Shown here: one piece after another, positions 59,486-64,000 of the stretch | Numbering within the stretch: the first letter of the stretch is position 1 | How the letters are laid out: each line of letters begins with the position of its first letter | Assembly: GCA_964392265.1 (NCBI GenBank) | Contig: CAYMOS010000002.1 | Span: forward strand, 1-64,000 | Source of the DNA: CALMAK01 sp964392265 | GTDB taxonomy: Bacteria > Patescibacteriota > Saccharimonadia > Saccharimonadales > Saccharimonadaceae | Direction of reading: 5' to 3' | Length of the DNA stretch: 64,000 nt | Made by a program: the position numbers and the translations under genes | The notes under the pieces: model-generated | Databases searched by the model: none | What the model saw: only the letters and a program-made list of their open reading frames with translations | What the model was told of the DNA's origin: nothing

Positions 59486-59606
59486 TTATTTGTTGTGCAT
59501 ATATCATGATGAATTTATGACAACATATAGTATATTTAAAAGTGTTATTACAATAACGATTCTCTAAATGTTGTTATAAATACCTTCATTATTTCGCATG
59601 CAACTA

Positions 59607-60135
59607 TTGACTAAAAACCATAACCGTGCTAGTCTAAGACTAAGCTTTTAACAAAAACAAAAAAGCAAAAAACCTTAACAATTTGGCACTGTTACTATAC
59701 CGAAATCTATTTGACGGAAACTCGGTGACGAACAAAAACAAAAAGAAGCAAACATAAAAACTATGCGTTACATGCGTATCGCACGCACCTTTCTGGTTTC
59801 CTTTTTCTTTGGCGTCACCGAACGCTCCGCCCAATGTATTGCGGTGTTGAGCCGCGTTCGGAGTACTGATGCGCCTAGTATATTCCTTTCTTCCCGTATT
59901 TGTGGAGAAATACAGCAAGGAAGACAAGATACTACTAGGCGTATCGTGGAAACGACGCAACACTACTTGCCCCGAGTTTTCTCGGAGCGGTCAGTAAGCC
60001 AACGAGCGACAGGCTGTTCGTACAGTTCACACGCCCTATTATTTGATATACAGGTGGCGTTTGCTGCAACTGGGGAACGTTTAGGCTTGTCGCTTTGGCT
60101 ACCATGGATGTGTGTAGAGGATCTCGGCTCTACAT
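59607..60135 (+). other. Hairpin-rich non-coding region, possible long RNA
   Basis: TTGACT, a 17-bp spacer and TAGTCT (59607-59635) form a candidate promoter. Downstream are A-rich single-stranded stretches, a long-range TCGGTGACG/CGTCACCGA pair (about 59727 and 59813), and a large nested hairpin at 59868-59945 (GATGCGCCTAGTA/TACTAGGCGTATC outer stem, TTCCTT/AAGGAA and GTATTT/AAATAC inside). A 133-codon frame crosses these palindromes but has no ribosome site or protein character. Function unknown. Confidence 0.5.
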
Positions 60136-60154
60136 CGTGTATAGTAAGAATGTT

Positions 60155-60538
60155 ATGTTTATAAGGATTCTTACGACAGTAACGGTTGCCAGTTTTTGTA
60201 TTTTGGCGTTATTGCTATCACTCACGGCACCTAGCAGTGCAGGTCCGGTAGTTATTTTAGCTGTCTTTATTTTGGCATATCTGTCACTACTTGGTGTAGT
60301 GACTTTTTTGCTTTATTACGGGGCAAAAACGGTTCGCTTTCTGACAAAGCTATTTACCAATCGTACGATGCGAAAGGAGCTAACGTTGAATCGGGCGTAC
60401 CTGTACGCTACCGTCTTGGCGGTGTTGCCTATGATCGTTGTTGGTCTTTACTCTGTCGATGGAATGCGGTGGTATGAATTGCTATTGGTGGTGATCTTTG
60501 GTCTGACAGGGGTGCTGTATATTGCCCGTCGTGCCTAG
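60155..60538 (+). CDS. Small multi-pass membrane protein of unknown function
   Basis: 127 residues with four predicted transmembrane helices (about 4-25, 30-55, 84-104, 108-125). No family recognised. TATAGT at 60140-60145 lies 9 nt before the ATG at 60155. It precedes the type IV secretion genes and could be a small channel component, but this is only positional. Confidence 0.65.
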   Translation: MFIRILTTVTVASFCILALLLSLTAPSSAGPVVILAVFILAYLSLLGVVTFLLYYGAKTVRFLTKLFTNRTMRKELTLNRAYLYATVLAVLPMIVVGLYSVDGMRWYELLLVVIFGLTGVLYIARRA

Positions 60539-60586
60539 GGCATAAGTCGTCTATTGTTTTGTGGCTCTTATGCTATAATTACAGAT

Positions 60587-61006
60587 ATGGAACCGAGTCT
60601 TAACGCGCCACGCATAAACTATGAGCAATCGCCGTCACTGCCCGCGCCAGTGCCGGAGATGATGCCAGGGGCACAACCTGAAGTTTATAGTGATCGCGAG
60701 CCGACTCAAGTCGAAAGGGCGCCACAGCAAGCCCAGTCACAACCGGACCCAGCAACTATTGCTGTCCCCGTCTTGCCACAACCTGTACCACAGGCGGATG
60801 ATGCAGCTGCGACACCATCTCTCATTACTGACGTACCTGATACGGCTGCTGATGACGATCTGATTGAGAAGGAATGGGTCAATAAGGCAAAACATATCAT
60901 TCAGCAAACTGTTGATGATCCGCGACGTCGTGAAGAGGCGGTGGGGCAGTTACAGCGTGAGTATCTACGCAAGCGATATGGTAAAGAGCTGGGAGCTGCC
61001 GACTAG
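60587..61006 (+). CDS. Proline-rich acidic protein preceding the secretion ATPase
   Basis: 139 residues: a disordered Pro/Ala/Gln/Glu-rich half (1-90), then a helical segment EKEWVNKAKHIIQQTVDDPRRREEAVGQLQREYLRKRYGKEL (given in parts: EKEWVNKAKHIIQQT and EAVGQLQREYLRKRYGKEL), which is a conserved-looking CPR secretion-cluster module. TATAAT (60574-60579) ends 7 nt before the ATG. It is 17 bp ahead of the large ATPase and probably in its operon. Confidence 0.7.
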   Translation: MEPSLNAPRINYEQSPSLPAPVPEMMPGAQPEVYSDREPTQVERAPQQAQSQPDPATIAVPVLPQPVPQADDAAATPSLITDVPDTAADDDLIEKEWVNKAKHIIQQTVDDPRRREEAVGQLQREYLRKRYGKELGAAD

Positions 61007-61023
61007 GTGAAAAGATAGACGTT

Positions 61024-63999
61024 ATGGCAGAGGCATTAATCACGGGATTTGTTGTTATCGTTCTCGCAATCACAGCGGGACTCATTGTGTTTAGTCAGTA
61101 CCGCAAAACGTTGCGTGAAGCTAAGAACTACGAACGCGGGCTAAAGATGATCCCTATGTATATTCACATTCCACCGGCGAGTGATGATATTGAGACGGGC
61201 GGGCGTGATGAGCGTGATGTCACAGAGGAAGTCTTGTCTGAGGCCCAAGTACTCTATAACATCATTGCGAGTACAGCCACAAAAGGATTCAAGAGCCGTA
61301 TTTATGGTCAACGCCATATTTCATTCGAGATTGTCGCGCATGAAGGGTTGGTTCATTATTATGCAGTCGTGCCGTTTGTGTTGGTCGACGTCGTCAAGCA
61401 GGCGGTAGCGGCAGCCTATCCTACGGCGCGTCTAGAAGAAGTCGAAGAGCGCAATATTTTTAGTAGCGAGGGCCGTATGAGCGGAACGATCGGTGGTGAG
61501 TTTACGCTAAAGAAGGACTTTATCTATCCTATTGCAACGTATCAAGAGACAAAGCGCGATGCGGCACGCGCCATGCTAAACGCGTTCTCAACAGCAACTC
61601 GTGAAGATGGGTTGGCGGTGCAGTTCTTGATGCGTCCCGCTCAAGAAGGATGGACGAAAGCATCTGTTGATGCCGTCGAAAAGATGAAAAAGGAAAAGGG
61701 AATCAAGGGGCCTCTTGGTGTCAAAGGAGCAAGCGGCCTTCTGGAGGCATTATGGAAACCGCCAGAGTCGGTTGATCAAATGAAACCGGAGGACCGCCAA
61801 TTAACTGCGCTCGAGCAGTCAGCGGTTGAGGCGATTGAAGAAAAGACGAGACACTCTGGCTACGAAGTACTCATTCGAGTCGTTGTCTCATCGAATACGG
61901 CAGCTCGTTCGCAGGGGCTATTAAAGAATATCGTGGCAGCGTTTTCTCTGTTTGACTCGCCAAGCTATAACGGGTTCCTCTTTACGCCGACAAAGAACGT
62001 TGATGAATTGGTGACAGCTTATATCTTTCGATTCTTTCCGCAGTCAATTTCAAAGAACGTCTTAAATACCGTTGAATTGGCAACGCTGTTTCACCTGCCA
62101 GATCAAAGTAGTATTCCGACTTCACAGGTTAAACGGCAAATGTCCAAACAAGTCGATGGTCCGACGCAGGTGATGGATGAAGGTTTCTTGCTGGGTTACA
62201 ACGAATTTCGCGGGGTGAAGAAGCAAATTAGGCTAAGTACGAATGACCGCCGCCGTCACACCTATATCATCGGTCAGACGGGTACAGGTAAATCAGTCCT
62301 ACTGGAAAATCTTGCTTATCAAGACATGATGGATGGCAAGGGATTTGCCTTTGTTGATCCTCACGGTGACTCGGCTGAATCACTGCTTGGCAAAGTGCCG
62401 AAAGAGCGCGTTGAAGATATTATTTACTTTAACCCTGGTGATATGACCAACCCGATTGGTCTTAATATGTTTGAGTTCGATCACCCAGACCAGAAAGACT
62501 TCTTGGTACAGGAGGCGATTAATATGCTCTATGGTCTCTACGACCCGGGTCACACCGGTATCGTTGGTCCGCGTCTTGAACATATCTTTCGCAATAGTGC
62601 CTTATTATTGATGGCCGATCCGCAGGGGGGCACCTTCATTGATATCCCTAAGGTGCTGATTGATGATGATTTTCGCAACAGCAAATTGAAATATGTCACT
62701 GACCGTACAGTGCTTGATTTCTGGACAAAAGAGTTTCCAGCTTCACAGAAGTCGAACGAGGCGGGCGAGGTTATTAGCTGGGTTGTTTCAAAGTTTGGTC
62801 CGTTCATCTCGAATGATTCGATGCGTAACATTATCGGTCAGACAAAGAGTGGCTTTAATTTGCGCGACATTATGGATAACAAGAAAATTTTGCTTGTTAA
62901 CTTATCGAAAGGTAAGATGGGTGAACTAAACAGCAAGCTATTAGGTATTATCTTCGTGATGAAGTTTCAGGCAGCCGCCATGGGACGCGCCAATATTCCT
63001 GAACAAGATCGCGTTGACTTTAGTTTATATGTAGACGAGTTTCAGAACTTTGCGACCGAAAGCTTTGAGTCGATTCTGTCAGAGGCTCGAAAGTATCGCC
63101 TTAACCTTATTCTTGGTAACCAGTTCATGACCCAGCTCACTGATAAGATTCGCGAAGCGATTATTGGTAACGTTGGGACGGTGATTAGCGGACGTATCGG
63201 TATCACGGATGCGGAGATCCTCGAAAAGAAGTTCAAGCCAACCTTTGAGGCCGAGGATCTGGCAAAGCTACCGAATTATCAGTCAATTACCTCAGTGATG
63301 ATCAATAACGTTCCTTCGGCACCCTTTAGCATGTCGTTTGTGCCTCCTATGGGCCAAGTGAATCCTGATCTGATTGATGCCTTGAAGAAACTATCGGCAG
63401 CCAAATACGGCAAACCACGTACAGTCGTGGAAAGAGAGATTACTGAGCGCCTTGGAGCGGGAGAGGCTGCCAAAAAGAATAAGCTCGAGGAGTTACGCAA
63501 GGCCCAGGCGAATCGATTTAGCGCTGCAGGTCCTGCTGGTGGTAGTAAGCCAACCCTGCCAGGTACCCCGGCGCCAGCTGCACCTGCTAAGGCAGGAGCT
63601 GGATCATCGTTCCTTGATGAATGGTTGGCGAAGCGCCAGCAATTATCAACACAAGCGCCAGCGGCTGCGGCTAAGCCATCTCAGGTACCTACTGGACAGC
63701 CCGTGGCGCCTCCGATGGCTCCTGGTGTGCCGCTAGTGACCCCAGCGCCTCTTCCGTCAGCGGCCCCTCGTATGCCTGTGGCACCTCAGCCTATTGCGCA
63801 AGCGCCACCACCCCAGCCGTCATCGCAACCGATGCCACCCGCCGCTGCTCCTTCAGTAGTAACCCCTGAGGTTCTTGCGCCACCACCGGTTGTATCAAGT
63901 GCAAAGCCACCTGTTGATGGGGTGCATACGTTTGACTTTCGCGGGGCAAATTCTGGCGATTCTGATGATGCCCAGGAATTTTCGATGAAGATTCGTTAA
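61024..63999 (+). CDS. Type IV secretion/conjugation-type membrane ATPase (VirD4/TraG-like)
   Basis: The 991-residue protein has one N-terminal transmembrane helix (about 5-27), a long substrate domain (40-390), a RecA-like motor with Walker A GQTGTGKSVLLENL (about 417) and FVDPHGD, a TraM/coupling-protein-like C-terminal motor with LYVDEFQNFAT (about 669) and LILGNQFMTQL, and a disordered Pro/Ala/Gln-rich tail (about 830-960) ending in a short ordered HTFDFRG motif. It resembles coupling ATPases that feed DNA or protein into a secretion channel. The Pro-rich tail may span or bind partners. The stop lies one base before the window end. Confidence 0.85.
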   Translation: MAEALITGFVVIVLAITAGLIVFSQYRKTLREAKNYERGLKMIPMYIHIPPASDDIETGGRDERDVTEEVLSEAQVLYNIIASTATKGFKSRIYGQRHISFEIVAHEGLVHYYAVVPFVLVDVVKQAVAAAYPTARLEEVEERNIFSSEGRMSGTIGGEFTLKKDFIYPIATYQETKRDAARAMLNAFSTATREDGLAVQFLMRPAQEGWTKASVDAVEKMKKEKGIKGPLGVKGASGLLEALWKPPESVDQMKPEDRQLTALEQSAVEAIEEKTRHSGYEVLIRVVVSSNTAARSQGLLKNIVAAFSLFDSPSYNGFLFTPTKNVDELVTAYIFRFFPQSISKNVLNTVELATLFHLPDQSSIPTSQVKRQMSKQVDGPTQVMDEGFLLGYNEFRGVKKQIRLSTNDRRRHTYIIGQTGTGKSVLLENLAYQDMMDGKGFAFVDPHGDSAESLLGKVPKERVEDIIYFNPGDMTNPIGLNMFEFDHPDQKDFLVQEAINMLYGLYDPGHTGIVGPRLEHIFRNSALLLMADPQGGTFIDIPKVLIDDDFRNSKLKYVTDRTVLDFWTKEFPASQKSNEAGEVISWVVSKFGPFISNDSMRNIIGQTKSGFNLRDIMDNKKILLVNLSKGKMGELNSKLLGIIFVMKFQAAAMGRANIPEQDRVDFSLYVDEFQNFATESFESILSEARKYRLNLILGNQFMTQLTDKIREAIIGNVGTVISGRIGITDAEILEKKFKPTFEAEDLAKLPNYQSITSVMINNVPSAPFSMSFVPPMGQVNPDLIDALKKLSAAKYGKPRTVVEREITERLGAGEAAKKNKLEELRKAQANRFSAAGPAGGSKPTLPGTPAPAAPAKAGAGSSFLDEWLAKRQQLSTQAPAAAAKPSQVPTGQPVAPPMAPGVPLVTPAPLPSAAPRMPVAPQPIAQAPPPQPSSQPMPPAAAPSVVTPEVLAPPPVVSSAKPPVDGVHTFDFRGANSGDSDDAQEFSMKIR

Positions 64000-64000
64000 C

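Noticed and set aside
59763..60164. 133-codon frame in the hairpin-rich region
   Set aside because: It crosses a large palindrome, lacks a Shine-Dalgarno or leaderless -10 box and has no protein-like character.
1..64000. Alternative genetic code with UGA as Gly (Gracilibacteria/Absconditabacteria)
   Set aside because: UGA ends several complete genes at family-expected lengths, such as the LysA-like gene at 15583 and the PilO-like gene at 29251.
1..64000. CRISPR array, rRNA operon or insertion sequence
   Set aside because: I found no regularly spaced repeats, no rRNA sequence and no transposase with terminal repeats.

Overview
The window looks like a chromosome segment of a small Patescibacteria/CPR bacterium, most likely Candidatus Saccharibacteria. 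The reasons are a compact one-gene-after-another layout, UGA used as an ordinary stop, a complete type IV pilus/competence locus, RNase J, FtsK, tmRNA, RNase P RNA and CPR-style small membrane proteins. At least a dozen genes have a -10 box ending 6-7 nt before the start codon and no Shine-Dalgarno, so leaderless mRNA appears common. The taxon is inferred from gene content; no 16S rRNA gene is present.

Layout. 1-3.1 kb: a concanavalin-like and a beta-helix protein, both surface/tail-spike-like, behind a 16-G tract. 3.2-11.4 kb: uracil-DNA glycosylase, a small RNA gene, a cupredoxin plus copper ATPase pair, RNase J, FtsK. 12-19.2 kb: rpsF-ssb-rpsR with two copies of one structured RNA element, a LysA-like decarboxylase, EF-P, a 2H phosphoesterase, a beta-lactamase-fold cell-wall protein, TlyA. 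19.3-22.4 kb: a strikingly G+C-rich island with a repeat-bearing surface protein and a sortase-like protein. 22.5-38.3 kb: YchF and the type IV pilus locus (PilM, N, O, B, T, C, major pilin, PilD, minor pilins). 38.3-45.4 kb: Xer recombinase, Ndk, four tRNAs, a PH-domain protein, a PPIase, superoxide dismutase, a membrane glycosyltransferase and a 39-residue ORF with its own promoter and terminator. 45.5-48.3 kb: a diversity-generating retroelement (DGR). 48.3-53.9 kb: T-box-controlled thrS, an alkyltransferase-like protein, MiaA, a winged-helix regulator, L28, a site-2 protease. 53.9-58.7 kb: a structured RNA, tRNA-Pro, a Nudix-RNase H fusion, RNase P RNA, infC-rpmI-rplT, ComM, tmRNA. 58.7-64 kb: a low-MW phosphatase, a hairpin-rich non-coding region, and a large type IV secretion-type ATPase.

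The best system in the window is the DGR. The last part of the target gene at 45679-46497 (variable repeat 46364-46482) has a 119-bp template copy at 46841-46959. All 13 differences inside the repeat fall at template adenines, the hallmark of adenine mutagenesis by a DGR reverse transcriptase (47410-48345). The accessory protein Avd lies between template and RT but on the opposite strand. Its start runs through a 15-C tract that leaves it out of frame by one base in this assembly, which suggests a phase switch or a homopolymer error. Target and template are G+C-rich like the surface/sortase island at 19-22 kb, while RT and Avd match the chromosome.

Functionally the window combines housekeeping functions (RNA processing, ribosomal proteins, tRNAs, translation factors) with a large investment in contacting another cell: pili and DNA uptake (Pil, ComM), a conjugation-type ATPase, a sortase-linked surface protein, diversified binding protein and beta-helix/ConA proteins. 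This fits an episymbiotic lifestyle.
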